Part shown: positions 52,799 to 62,247 of the stretch, in pieces
Layout of the letters: the number at the start of each line of letters is the position of its first letter
Position numbering within the stretch: position 1 is the stretch's first letter
Assembly (NCBI RefSeq): GCF_003545875.1
Contig: NZ_QHCS01000001.1
Location: 1,499,501-1,563,500 of the forward strand
Length of the DNA stretch: 64,000 nt
Reading direction: 5' to 3'
Source of the DNA: Leptospira stimsonii
GTDB lineage: Bacteria; Spirochaetota; Leptospiria; Leptospirales; Leptospiraceae
The notes under the pieces: generated by a model
What the model was told of the DNA's origin: nothing
Database searches by the model: none
What the model saw: only the letters and a program-made list of their open reading frames with translations
Made by a program: the position numbers and the translations under genes

Positions 52799-53905
52799 AT
52801 GGCGTTTGAAAGCCCGGACGGAATGTCCTCAACAGAAAGTGTAGGTTTCCTATCACAGATGGGAAATTCTTTTAAGAGTATTCTCACAGGAATTGTGTTG
52901 TTACCGGTTTCGTTTATAATCATCTACAACGTAGAAACCTGTGAACAAGCAAGCGCCGCGCTCAAAAACGCCGCGCCCGTTGGAACTGCGAAAGAAGGAC
53001 AACCTTCTTACATTACTGGAACTCTAAAAGCAGATCCACTCGGTGGAAGCTTCGTAAAGAGTGGACCTTACATTTCCTATTCTGCGAGCTCCGAAGTGTA
53101 TGCTTGGGATGAAGAAACCAAAACCGAAGGATCCGGAAGTAACAAAAAAGAAGTACGCAATTGTGTTCTTGAATGGACTTCTTCTCCGGAGAATCCCTCC
53201 AATTTTAAATTGTCCGGATGTCGCGCCAAAGCCTTCCATAGAAAATCCGTAAAAGACGAATCGGAATCCGCTTCCGGTGGATCGGTTCTTTCGGACGGAA
53301 AATCGTATTCCGTAAATCTTTCCGACGTGGATTTCACTTCTCAGGTTTCTTCCAGAGACGCGAACGAGGATGAGATTAAGACAAACGGATTTGTTTTGGG
53401 AGACGGATATCTTTTTAGTTCCAAGTCCTGTGCCGAGGCCGAGAAAGAAGGTTGTGAAAGAGTTAAGGTTTCCGTAACTCCGATTCCAGAAGGCGAGATG
53501 ACTTTTATCGGAGACATCAAAGGAACAAAGGTCGGTAAATTTATTTCAGCGGAAGGAAATAAATTTTTAAGTGCGAGCATCGGCGGTTTCGCGGAAACGA
53601 TGAAAGACATTCAATCGGACGACAACACGATGAAATGGGTCGGACGACTTGTCGGATTTATTGCGATGTTCAGTAGTTTTACTCTGATGGCAGGACCTCT
53701 TACGTCTCTTCTGAGTTTCATTCCTTTTGTGGGGGATTTAGGCGGAGGTCTGATCAAGGTGGTTCTTGGTGTGATTGCCTTTGTCCTTACGGCGATCACG
53801 ATTCTTCTCGTGAAATTCTGGTATATCTGGTTGGTTCTTCTTTTGGGCGCGATCGGATACGCGGTTTATAAGAAAAAATTCGCTCCGGCCACTTCCGGAC
53901 CGTAA
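52799..53905 (+). CDS. TMEM43-family membrane protein
   Basis: 368 aa from the ATG at 52799, which follows AAAGGAGAAAG. TM1 is near 25-45 (ILTGIVLLPVSFIIIYNVET). A large extracytoplasmic loop follows (about 50-275) with the phrase FVKSGPYISYSASSEVYAW. The C-terminal 280-360 has three or four more helices (LVGFIAMFSSFTLMAGPLTSL, VVLGVIAFVLTAITILLVKFW). This layout matches the TMEM43 family; the bacterial role is unknown. A terminator follows. Confidence 0.85.
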   Translation: MAFESPDGMSSTESVGFLSQMGNSFKSILTGIVLLPVSFIIIYNVETCEQASAALKNAAPVGTAKEGQPSYITGTLKADPLGGSFVKSGPYISYSASSEVYAWDEETKTEGSGSNKKEVRNCVLEWTSSPENPSNFKLSGCRAKAFHRKSVKDESESASGGSVLSDGKSYSVNLSDVDFTSQVSSRDANEDEIKTNGFVLGDGYLFSSKSCAEAEKEGCERVKVSVTPIPEGEMTFIGDIKGTKVGKFISAEGNKFLSASIGGFAETMKDIQSDDNTMKWVGRLVGFIAMFSSFTLMAGPLTSLLSFIPFVGDLGGGLIKVVLGVIAFVLTAITILLVKFWYIWLVLLLGAIGYAVYKKKFAPATSGP

Positions 53906-53933
53906 TTTTAGAATTCGCTTATCCCGCGGATTC

Positions 53934-53970
53934 GGACCGGTTTCTCGAAAAAGAGGGCCGGTCCTTTTTT
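53934..53970 (+). terminator. Rho-independent terminator after the TMEM43 gene
   Basis: GGACCGG (53934-53940) pairs with CCGGTCC (53958-53964) and six T residues follow at 53965-53970. Confidence 0.88.
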
Positions 53971-54186
53971 ATGCCCAAGCCCATTCTCTCGTTAATATAA
54001 CAATCGATATATTAAATATGAGCAAGTTATCATTTTTGTAGCGATTGATATAAAATTTGAACGCTTGATATAAAAAAACATTTGCATATATTTATAAAAT
54101 AATTAGAATCTAGCATATATATAAAACCCCGTAACGCTCGTTACAGGGGAGCGCCTCCAGGGAAACCGAAGAAGAGGATTTTAGGG
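53971..54186 (+). promoter_or_regulatory. AT-rich leader with direct repeats and a hairpin
   Basis: GCGATTGATATAAAA (54041) and ACGCTTGATATAAAA (54061) form a direct repeat with a 20-bp period, two helical turns. Further on, CCCCGTAACG (54127-54136) pairs with CGTTACaGGGG (54139-54149), with a 2-base gap and one bulged A. The hairpin ends 37 bases before the giant lipoprotein start and could be in its 5' leader. I do not recognise a known riboswitch. Confidence 0.5.
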
Positions 54187-57100
54187 ATGAATTTGAAAAA
54201 CGAAACAAGACGAAAATCGAGCTGTGCCGTATCACTTTCCAAAAGTGGACTTCTATTTTATAGAATTCTAATGGTGTTCGTTTTCCTCTTTCTCCTTTCC
54301 CTGGGATGCAAACCTCAATCCACAAAATACGATTCTAAGATTTTCTTTGATAATATCGATTCCTACGATGGAATCACTTTATTTACGATTCTGAACGGCT
54401 ACCCCGTCTTAAAAAGTTTTTTTGTAAGTTTAGAACCGGTCGATTTCAACAAAGCATTGGGAGACAATCTCGCCAAAGCGACGAGAGACGACAATTTAGG
54501 AACCCTTCGCGCGACTCAGTCCGCGCTTCTTGTCAGCAGACCGAGCATTCAGGCTCTGAGCACGGATTCAGCTTCATTGATCGAGAAATTGGAGACCACG
54601 AATCCGAACGCTTATAACGCTGTTCAGCCCCTTTTTGAAAAGATTCGATATTATCCGAAGCCGGTCGTTCGAAACATAGTTCCGATTTCGGCTAACGTGC
54701 TTCGCCAGGAATATCTTTCGAAAACCAAGGATCAAGTTACACAGTCGATTCACGATTTTTCGAAGGATCTAAAAAGCCAAAGTACGCGAGATCTTCTTGT
54801 GGAGATAGAGGACGTCGCTTATAAGGGGTTGATCGCGAACACAAATGCGAGAGCCGGGGTGGAAAGTCTTCTCAACGGATTTTTCGATCCGGTTTTGGTT
54901 TCGGATCGTTCTCTCAAGGACGGCTTTATTTCCATCGTCTACGATTTGGGGGAGATGATGTTCAAAAGAGCGGGTTTTTCGGATTTCAAAACTCCGAATA
55001 CCGCGATGAAGGAACTCGTATTCAATCTGGATAAATATTTTACTGTAGGCGGTGCTCAGTACAACGCCGATTACAGCGATCCGGCTCATCCCGCAGAACT
55101 CAAAGCTTTTATGATGGAGAGTTTTCAAAATGTTCGTACGCTTCTGGATACGGGAGCGATCACAGCGACTCCCGTAAACCTTTTGCAAAAGACGGCTGAG
55201 AATCTCAGCCTTTTGGATTTCGGAGCGAAACCTTCGAACGTGGACGGATCCCTCAAAGAACTCATCCGAATCGACGTAGACGGAAAGGATCGTGCGTATG
55301 ACGGAACGAGCCGATCGATGTCCGCTTTGGAAACCCTCTTTGTCGTTCTTACGATCGCTAATAACTACGGGTTTCATTGGGATACAACCGATACGACGAA
55401 CGATTGGATCGACGGTTCCACGGGAGGAGAACTGACCGTTGGAGACGCGATTCATTCCCTCAAGTCCGTGATCGGTTCTTCCAGTCCATTCAATTTTAAG
55501 AATATTACAAATCTAAGTAAGAGTAGCGGTAAGGTTTATCGGGACGGAGCGGTTCATCAATTCGATATGAACAGCAGGGTTCTTTCCTTACTGGAAGACA
55601 AAGCGAGAGGTGTAACCGCACCAATTACCGATCCAACGGCGGGAAACTTCGATCGTGTTTACAATAAAACACTTCCCTGGGCAATGAATTGGATCAAACG
55701 AGTGACCTTCGGCGGTTACGGTCCTTACTACAACAAGAATCGAAGGGACGGCGCGGGGAATTATCTTTCTCCCGATGGAACGATCACTCGCAATTCCGAT
55801 CTTTCCGAAACCCTCTTTCAGCCGAGTTGGAATACGCACCGTTATGAAATTCAGTTGAATCTTCCCGCACCTAACAACACAAAATATGTCGGTCTAAGAG
55901 GAAATTTTCAAAACGGTCCGAACGTTCCGAATACATTCTATACGATCACGGAAATCCCGAAAACGGACGCGCAACGTGCGGTCGATAGCGACGAGGAAGC
56001 TTTTTACAAAAATCTTCAATGGTTGTTGTATGAAAAACGTTTCGTGGCTGTTTTGCCGGTTCGCGCTAAGTTAGCCGCAACCGTCGCTTTCGAGGAAGCC
56101 CTGTTTATCACCGCGATCGGGAACGGACTTGTGGGAATGCTTAACCTCAAGCCGAACTGTTTGCCGAGCGCTTGTGCGACGGACAACGGACGTTGGACGA
56201 TCGATAACGCAAATTATGTAAAGGCATATAACGCCGCCGGTTCGGACCTTGCCTATCTTTCCAACACTCCGGGTGATTCCGTGATGCTCTTGGAAGGTTG
56301 GGGTTTCGGAGCCGATGGACAGCAGGCGTTTCAAGTTACATTCGTTTATCCGGCTCTCTGGTCCTTGATCGTTCCCAATCCGGATTTGATTTACGGAATG
56401 TTACCTCCGGTGATTTCTTTGAACGTTCCCGTATTGGAACGACTGGGTTTTACCACCGCCGGAAAAGTGATCCCGGATCAGGTAAACGCAAACTGGGCTC
56501 AGAGGAATACGCTTACGCCATTGGTTGTCGCATTAGCAAAATCGTTAGACGACCAAGTTTCCGGTCAACAAACCGCCGGATTTAAGAATCCATATACGAT
56601 CCTAACCAATCTGGCTGAAATTCTTTCCCGTCCCCTCGTTTTTTTTGGACCCGATACGACTGCGACTTTGCCGACCAATCCGGCTCCTCCTAGTTTTACG
56701 CAAGTTCGAACCGTCGGAATGGCGGACGGTTTTAGAAATCCGATCGCTTCCACGATGGAATATTTTCCTCTTACGAATTCTGGCGCGCAAGAATACAGAA
56801 CGATCATCAGTGTCCTTTCGGAGAATACGAGACGATTTCAAGACGGTGCTTTGAATCTGATCGGGAAAACGCAACTTCTTACCGGGCTCGTTAAATTCGT
56901 CGGGCAGTTGGGTCAACCGTCGAACGTGAACGTCAAAGTGAAAGTTTTCAACGGACTTAAGCTGATCATGGGTGAGATCAAGTTCACCGCGGAAACTCCT
57001 ACCGCGACTCAATTTAACATAGAGACCAAGTTTACGGAATGGCGTGACAAGGTCGCAAACTATCCGACCGTCAATGGAACGAATATTTTCGATCCTCTTT

Positions 57101-57687
57101 GGGTCGGAGTGGACGACGTAGTCAATCTATTCAAAGATTATCTTTCGAGAAGTTCCGGTTGGTCCATCGTGGCGAGTTTGGATTTTCTCTTCGATCTTTT
57201 GTTGGATATTTCTCCGAGTAGCTCCGATATCACGCAACTCTTGAATTTGGCTTCTTCTCTTTTTTACAATCCGGACAATACGAGATCGTACACGATCACG
57301 AATATTCTTACACAAAGCCTTCCTCCTGTTTTAGATGCGATGGCGCCTTACGGCAGACCACTTTACGGAACGGGTTATTATCTCGCGACGAGCGGCGGAT
57401 TCTTCTCTTATCTCGAGAATCGAATGTTTATGAATCCCGCCTTTACTACGAAGGACCTGTTTTCGGATCTTAAGAATTTTCTAAGATCCGATATCATTCA
57501 GAACAAAGAAGATACGAACCGTTCCTTTCTGTACGCGACCGGAACTTTGATTCAGCAGATGGCGGACATCTATCAGGCGGGAAGAAAGTTTAGTCCGGTC
57601 GGTTTTTATATGTATGACAATTGGAACGACGACCAGCCGACGTCGACGCTTTGGGATGATATGAACTTTATGTTTTCGGTACAGTGA
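54187..57687 (+). CDS. giant lipoprotein, unknown family
   Basis: 1166 aa. A signal of about 40 residues (YRILMVFVFLFLLSLGCKPQ) ends in a clear lipobox with the lipidated Cys near 41. The mature part has no domain I recognise: helical at about 50-260 and then mixed, with many Asn, Thr and aromatic residues. TGGxxxTxDG-type loops are not apparent. It is probably exported to the outer membrane or surface. The next lipoprotein gene starts 28 bp later, so the two form an operon. The ribosome site is weak. Confidence 0.8.
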   Translation: MNLKNETRRKSSCAVSLSKSGLLFYRILMVFVFLFLLSLGCKPQSTKYDSKIFFDNIDSYDGITLFTILNGYPVLKSFFVSLEPVDFNKALGDNLAKATRDDNLGTLRATQSALLVSRPSIQALSTDSASLIEKLETTNPNAYNAVQPLFEKIRYYPKPVVRNIVPISANVLRQEYLSKTKDQVTQSIHDFSKDLKSQSTRDLLVEIEDVAYKGLIANTNARAGVESLLNGFFDPVLVSDRSLKDGFISIVYDLGEMMFKRAGFSDFKTPNTAMKELVFNLDKYFTVGGAQYNADYSDPAHPAELKAFMMESFQNVRTLLDTGAITATPVNLLQKTAENLSLLDFGAKPSNVDGSLKELIRIDVDGKDRAYDGTSRSMSALETLFVVLTIANNYGFHWDTTDTTNDWIDGSTGGELTVGDAIHSLKSVIGSSSPFNFKNITNLSKSSGKVYRDGAVHQFDMNSRVLSLLEDKARGVTAPITDPTAGNFDRVYNKTLPWAMNWIKRVTFGGYGPYYNKNRRDGAGNYLSPDGTITRNSDLSETLFQPSWNTHRYEIQLNLPAPNNTKYVGLRGNFQNGPNVPNTFYTITEIPKTDAQRAVDSDEEAFYKNLQWLLYEKRFVAVLPVRAKLAATVAFEEALFITAIGNGLVGMLNLKPNCLPSACATDNGRWTIDNANYVKAYNAAGSDLAYLSNTPGDSVMLLEGWGFGADGQQAFQVTFVYPALWSLIVPNPDLIYGMLPPVISLNVPVLERLGFTTAGKVIPDQVNANWAQRNTLTPLVVALAKSLDDQVSGQQTAGFKNPYTILTNLAEILSRPLVFFGPDTTATLPTNPAPPSFTQVRTVGMADGFRNPIASTMEYFPLTNSGAQEYRTIISVLSENTRRFQDGALNLIGKTQLLTGLVKFVGQLGQPSNVNVKVKVFNGLKLIMGEIKFTAETPTATQFNIETKFTEWRDKVANYPTVNGTNIFDPLWVGVDDVVNLFKDYLSRSSGWSIVASLDFLFDLLLDISPSSSDITQLLNLASSLFYNPDNTRSYTITNILTQSLPPVLDAMAPYGRPLYGTGYYLATSGGFFSYLENRMFMNPAFTTKDLFSDLKNFLRSDIIQNKEDTNRSFLYATGTLIQQMADIYQAGRKFSPVGFYMYDNWNDDQPTSTLWDDMNFMFSVQ

Positions 57688-57715
57688 AAAAGAAAGAGGA
57701 TTGGTGTAAAAAGAG

Positions 57716-60694
57716 ATGAACAAAAAAGAAAAATCGATCTTTGCGGTAATTTTTATAGTTTTGATTTCCCTAAACGTTGGATGTAATTCGGATAAGAAGG
57801 CTGGTTCCCCCCTGAACAGCGTCCTTTCCTTGTTCGGACTTTCTACGGATACCACAGTTTCGGCTAACGTGGTTGCGCCGTATACGGAGACCGACACTCC
57901 TACCAGTCTTCCCGCAAATTTCGGAGCGGTCGCTCCGGAAGCCACCCTTTATATCGCATCGACTACGGATGTGGATCGTTACAAAAGTATCGAAATTCGT
58001 TTTTCTCATCCGATGAATAAGACGACAGTACAAGCCGATTTGATCTTATCTCCAAGTGCGGGGATTCTTCCCGGACCGGGAAAGGGTGGGACATTCTATT
58101 GGGCCTCCAGCTCACGTTTGATTTTCGATCCGTATCGGGAATTTAAGACGAACGAACAATATACTCTTTCTCTCACCAATAATTCGAAGACGATCGACGG
58201 ACAGGATCTGACCGGTTATTCTCAGAGTTTTACCACCGAACCGGATTATCTGATGACGAGTAAGATTAATACGACAAACACGTTAGGCGGAACGAACGAC
58301 ATCACATTCAATAAGGCGACGACTCCGACCTTGACTCTAACTTCTACATTTACGAATCCGCTTACCGGAAGCAATTCGATTCAATCCATTAAGCTCAAAC
58401 ATATGGGTGATACGAATACGAGCGGGATCGACATCTGCTCCGCGCCTCCTTGTCCAATGAACACCACGTTGACGACGAACTTGACTACTTCTGCAATTCC
58501 TCCGTTTATCGGCGGTAACGTTTATTACTACGAAATCACCGTAGCCTCTGGAAAAATATTCAAGAGGTTTGCTACGTTTAACTACGGTAATGTGAACTCG
58601 ACTCCGGACAATATGATTGTAAACGGAGGTGCGATCATTCTTGATCAGGCTCAGGCGATGCCGTTTTTATCCAAAGTATTGGAAAGGTTTACCGCGGGGA
58701 ATTTTAAGGTAAACGGAAACACGTTCAATCAGTTTGCCGATTCTCCAAAAACTTCTACGCGACGATCTTCCTATTGTATCGATTACAGTGGAATCGGAAG
58801 TTTCGCGATGCCACAGTATATCCGGAACTACGGAGATTCCGCCACGGGTTTTGGAGACGGTTATTGTGGAGGGGCAGGGGAGAATCCGGGAGGTTTTACT
58901 CAAGAAGGTTGTGCGACTCTGATCTTTACGAGTTGCACCGACTTTGATATCGACGTTTACATTACGGGGATCACGATTTATACAGGAGTCGCCGGCTTTC
59001 CCGCTTTGAAAAACATCGGCGTCAACATGGTCGCAAACAACACCGGAGAATTGGGATTTCAGTTCAAAGGAAAAACTCTCGCCGTGGACATGGTGATGAT
59101 CGCAAGAAGTCGAGGTTCCTTATTTCTCGTCATAGGTTCGGGGAACAGATTTGTATTTTCTACAACGGCCTATTTGAATTACAATGATTCTCCGCCTGCG
59201 GATAGAAACACGACAGGAAAGGCGAGTCTAACGATCGATTCCAACGGCGATACGGCTCTGAATATATTCACTCCGATCACGACTCTTTCCAATTTCGATA
59301 CGACCGATTGGTCTAATAATCTCACCGTAAAAGATAGAGACGGAAGAGTGAACCAAGTGAAGTTGGAAGCGACAACGAGCGGACTCGCGGGTTGGCTCGC
59401 GGGAACAACGGAAGGGGCCGCGAATGGAATGGTTCCGGCGTTGACTCCGCTCATCACAAGATCGATGTTGCGAAACTTCATTGAAGATGTCGCTCCATCG
59501 GTATTGAATTCTATCATCGGATCTTTGAAAACACCCGGAGTGGACATCGCGCTTCCTTCTTATTTACCTGCTCCGCTTGCGAATTTTCCGTTGAACATTA
59601 AGATTAAGTTGGGAATGGATTCTCAGGTGAGAGTCACGGGTTCCAATCGAGGAATCGTCGGATCGATCGATCTAGGAATTACGGCTAAGAATCCGATCGG
59701 TTCTCCGAGAACACACCAGGTAACGAGCGGATTCGTTGTTACGAAACCGAACGGAGCGATGAGCAATCTCTATCAGTTTTCCCAAAGTGCGGCTAACCCC
59801 GGTTTGTTGCTTTCCCTAACGGTGGATTCGATCACACAGGCCGCCTATCATCTGTGGAAAAACAGGGCCTTGGACTTGAACATCGATAAGACATTCATCG
59901 ATACGATCAAACAATATGCCGGGACCGATCCTCTGTTTCAGCTAACGGAGTCTTTGATCAAAGTTGCGCCGATCGTAAATATTCTCGCCCCCGGAAGAGA
60001 CAATCTTGTCGGAATCGATCCGACTACGGGAGTGCTTGTTCCTGCGATCAACGGAACCGACGATATCGTGATATCCGTCAGTCCGATTCACGCGCCGAAC
60101 GGAACTCTAAAACCAGTGGTGGGAACCGCGAAACCGAAATTAGAAGTGAATTTCACGGACATCCAATTGTCGATACGAGGAAAGAGACCGGACAATTCCA
60201 CGTACCTGATCAGTACCGCGAGAGCGAGTTTGAAAGGACTTGCCGATTTCGACTTTGTAACGTTCTCCAATCCTACGAATAATCCGGCGTATGCGAATTT
60301 GAATGCGCTAAAGATCGTGATCTCCAACGGTCCGAGTTTATCTTACACGTTAGACATCTTGGAAGGTTCCTCCGGTGCGGGGGCGCCGAATCCGTTCGGT
60401 TTGGATCCGAAGGGAATTTTGGCGGTTGTGGATCCTCTCGTACCTTCTTTGATCGTTCCTCTTGTCAACAACGTATTAAAGGAGATTCCGCTTCCTCCAT
60501 CCATCTCTCTTCCCGCGTTGACACATCCCACAAACGGGACGGCCTGTGGAATTATCGCAAAGACGACGCATTCGATTCTTCAAACGCTACCGATCGTTGA
60601 CACGGAACCGTATCCGTACGTGTTCGGCGGATTGAAACTCAATCCGAGCGGACCTGCCATCAGCGATCCAGGCGTATTGATCACCTGTCCTTAA
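57716..60694 (+). CDS. giant lipoprotein with Big_5 Ig-like domain
   Basis: 992 aa. The signal IFAVIFIVLISLNVGCNS has a lipobox with Cys near 23. Residues about 75-180 form an SbsA-type Ig-like domain: YKSIEIRFSHPMNKTTV, SRLIFDPYREFKTNEQYTL. The central part is rich in Thr, Asn and Gly with paired Cys. Two later regions (about 590-660 and 890-950) carry Pro-Leu motifs such as VDIALPSYLPAPL and IPLPPSISLPAL, each after a helical VLNSII/VNNVLKE stretch. No catalytic motif is visible. Co-transcribed with the preceding lipoprotein gene, with which it may form a surface complex. Confidence 0.83.
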   Translation: MNKKEKSIFAVIFIVLISLNVGCNSDKKAGSPLNSVLSLFGLSTDTTVSANVVAPYTETDTPTSLPANFGAVAPEATLYIASTTDVDRYKSIEIRFSHPMNKTTVQADLILSPSAGILPGPGKGGTFYWASSSRLIFDPYREFKTNEQYTLSLTNNSKTIDGQDLTGYSQSFTTEPDYLMTSKINTTNTLGGTNDITFNKATTPTLTLTSTFTNPLTGSNSIQSIKLKHMGDTNTSGIDICSAPPCPMNTTLTTNLTTSAIPPFIGGNVYYYEITVASGKIFKRFATFNYGNVNSTPDNMIVNGGAIILDQAQAMPFLSKVLERFTAGNFKVNGNTFNQFADSPKTSTRRSSYCIDYSGIGSFAMPQYIRNYGDSATGFGDGYCGGAGENPGGFTQEGCATLIFTSCTDFDIDVYITGITIYTGVAGFPALKNIGVNMVANNTGELGFQFKGKTLAVDMVMIARSRGSLFLVIGSGNRFVFSTTAYLNYNDSPPADRNTTGKASLTIDSNGDTALNIFTPITTLSNFDTTDWSNNLTVKDRDGRVNQVKLEATTSGLAGWLAGTTEGAANGMVPALTPLITRSMLRNFIEDVAPSVLNSIIGSLKTPGVDIALPSYLPAPLANFPLNIKIKLGMDSQVRVTGSNRGIVGSIDLGITAKNPIGSPRTHQVTSGFVVTKPNGAMSNLYQFSQSAANPGLLLSLTVDSITQAAYHLWKNRALDLNIDKTFIDTIKQYAGTDPLFQLTESLIKVAPIVNILAPGRDNLVGIDPTTGVLVPAINGTDDIVISVSPIHAPNGTLKPVVGTAKPKLEVNFTDIQLSIRGKRPDNSTYLISTARASLKGLADFDFVTFSNPTNNPAYANLNALKIVISNGPSLSYTLDILEGSSGAGAPNPFGLDPKGILAVVDPLVPSLIVPLVNNVLKEIPLPPSISLPALTHPTNGTACGIIAKTTHSILQTLPIVDTEPYPYVFGGLKLNPSGPAISDPGVLITCP

Positions 60695-60718
60695 GATTCG
60701 GAATCGATAAGAATTTTT

Positions 60719-60749
60719 AAAAAAGGCCGCAGTCAATGCGGCCTTTTTT
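60719..60749. terminator. bidirectional Rho-independent terminator
   Basis: AAAAAAGGCCGC and GCGGCCTTTTTT flank AGTCAAT. The A run and T run mean it can end transcripts from both sides: the lipoprotein operon on the plus strand and the DUF1761 gene on the minus strand. Confidence 0.9.
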
Positions 60750-60805
60750 GTTTTGAGGAAGGAAGGTAAGAATTTTCCTGAGAATGGATCCTTTGGATCT
60801 TCTTT

Positions 60806-61249
60806 CTAATTTCTCCAATAAGAAAGAATCATTGCGACGGCTTGAAGGGAAACAAAATAGTAACCCGCGCCGATGCTGAAAAATTTCCAGGACCTACCTT
60901 CAAATGCCACGTTGTTGATCTGCAACGGAAGATAGAATCCGAGCCAAGTATAAATTCCGGAAAAGAAGCCATAGACATACGCCGGACTGTCTTCTCCCAA
61001 ATGCCAAGAGGATGGTCTCCATACGTTTGTGGTGAAAAATAAAACATAAGCGGTTAGAAAGGAACCGATCAGCATCAGTCCCATGGATTTGTACATTTCC
61101 TTTTGGTCCGGTTTGAAGTCGGCAGGAATATTCATTTCTTTCATCCATACCTTTCCGAAGATGGGGCCGTACCAAAGAAATCCGATGATGAAGTTTACAA
61201 CCACAGCGACGAGGATCGCGAAATAGTTGATATTTAATTCTGGATGCAT
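60806..61249 (-). CDS. DUF1761 small membrane protein
   Basis: 147 aa with four hydrophobic helices. The signature is INYFAILVAVVVNFIIGFLW followed by YGPIFGKVWMKEM, typical of DUF1761. Later helices are MGLMLIGSFLTAYVLFFTT, GIYTWLGFYLPLQI and AGYYFVSLQAVAMILSYW. Function is unknown. GGAGAAAGC precedes the ATG. Confidence 0.88.
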   Translation of the reverse strand: MHPELNINYFAILVAVVVNFIIGFLWYGPIFGKVWMKEMNIPADFKPDQKEMYKSMGLMLIGSFLTAYVLFFTTNVWRPSSWHLGEDSPAYVYGFFSGIYTWLGFYLPLQINNVAFEGRSWKFFSIGAGYYFVSLQAVAMILSYWRN

Positions 61250-61442
61250 AAGCTTTCTCCTTACTTTTGAAATAGGATTCTTTAAAATGTTTTCGATCGA
61301 TTGTCAAGTGATTCCGTCACACGATGCAAACCTAGAAGAATATAACTCCTTCGTCATTCGAGAACGATAGAGACATCGTTCTAAAATTTGAAATTCGATT
61401 CTAATTTGATTTCGATTGAAAATACGGTCGGTGTTCTAAAAC

Positions 61443-61468
61443 AAAAAAGGCCCGGGGGGAACCGGGCC
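61443..61468 (-). terminator. Rho-independent terminator of the FecR gene
   Basis: On the minus strand, GGCCCGG pairs with CCGGGCC across a short C-rich loop and is followed by six T residues. It lies 34 bp after the FecR-like stop codon. Confidence 0.9.
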
Positions 61469-61501
61469 AAAGCAAATGTTGTGGTTCTGGTCTTATAGAA
61501 A

Positions 61502-62233
61502 CTACTGCTTGCCGTACGTCTCGTCTCTTTGCACGTCGTTTGGAGGAGTCCATCCTTCCGGAGTGTGGCAAGAGAGGCAATTTTTAAGAGAAGCGTTCTT
61601 TTTTAGTTTCGCTTCGAAACCCGAAAGTGCTTTTAACTTCTTAATGATTCCTTCATATTCAACTTTTTTCATCTCGGAATCTTTTGCGGAGATCATCGTT
61701 CCTTTTCCCTTTTCCTGAAGGACTTCTTTTCCATCGGAATCGGAAACGGCAACCGTTCCCTCACAAGTACAAAAGGAAGAATCTTTTGTCTTGGGATCAA
61801 ATAACACGGAGAAGGAGGTTCCTCTTACTCCCGCGGTGGAAGTCGCGGTCGCAACGTCGAACTTTCTTCCTTTTAAGCCGACCACTTTGAACCAAGCAAA
61901 CCCTTGATTCACTTCGATTCTTCCGTCTTTGGATTCTCCGTGAAGGCTTGCGAGTTTGATCTTACTGTTCTGTTGAATTTTGAATTCGGAACCTTTGTAG
62001 ACTACGGTTACTCTTGATCCGTTCCCGGTGGAGATCAAATCTCCTTCGTCTACGAAGTCGTTCGATTTAAGAGGTTCCCAAGCGCTCTTTCCTGCTTTTT
62101 GAACATGAGCTTTTCCTAATAGAAAGCCGACTTTTGCATCTCCGGTTTTGGTCTCCTGGCTGAGGAGAACGATCGATCCCCCGGTCATGGTGAGGGATAT
62201 TAAAATCGAAGCGATTTTTATCCTATGGTTCAT
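61502..62233 (-). CDS. FecR-domain protein with C-terminal CXXCH heme motif
   Basis: 243 aa. A signal peptide (IASILISLTMTGGSIVLLS) is followed by a FecR domain at about 35-165: GKAHVQKAGKSAWEPLKSND, EGDLISTGNGSRVTVVY and VATATSTAGVRGTSFSV. The last part has NCLSCHTPEGW, a single c-type heme site. Free FecR domains like this bind or sense in the periplasm and need no FecI. TTAGGAG precedes the ATG. It starts 14 bp after the outer-membrane protein gene, so both are one operon; the heme site is unusual for the family. Confidence 0.85.
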   Translation of the reverse strand: MNHRIKIASILISLTMTGGSIVLLSQETKTGDAKVGFLLGKAHVQKAGKSAWEPLKSNDFVDEGDLISTGNGSRVTVVYKGSEFKIQQNSKIKLASLHGESKDGRIEVNQGFAWFKVVGLKGRKFDVATATSTAGVRGTSFSVLFDPKTKDSSFCTCEGTVAVSDSDGKEVLQEKGKGTMISAKDSEMKKVEYEGIIKKLKALSGFEAKLKKNASLKNCLSCHTPEGWTPPNDVQRDETYGKQ

Positions 62234-62247
62234 AACAATCTCCTAAT

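Noticed and set aside
54127..54149. Known riboswitch class upstream of the giant lipoprotein
   Set aside because: Only a single hairpin is visible; no conserved core of the c-di-GMP, cobalamin or SAM classes could be matched.
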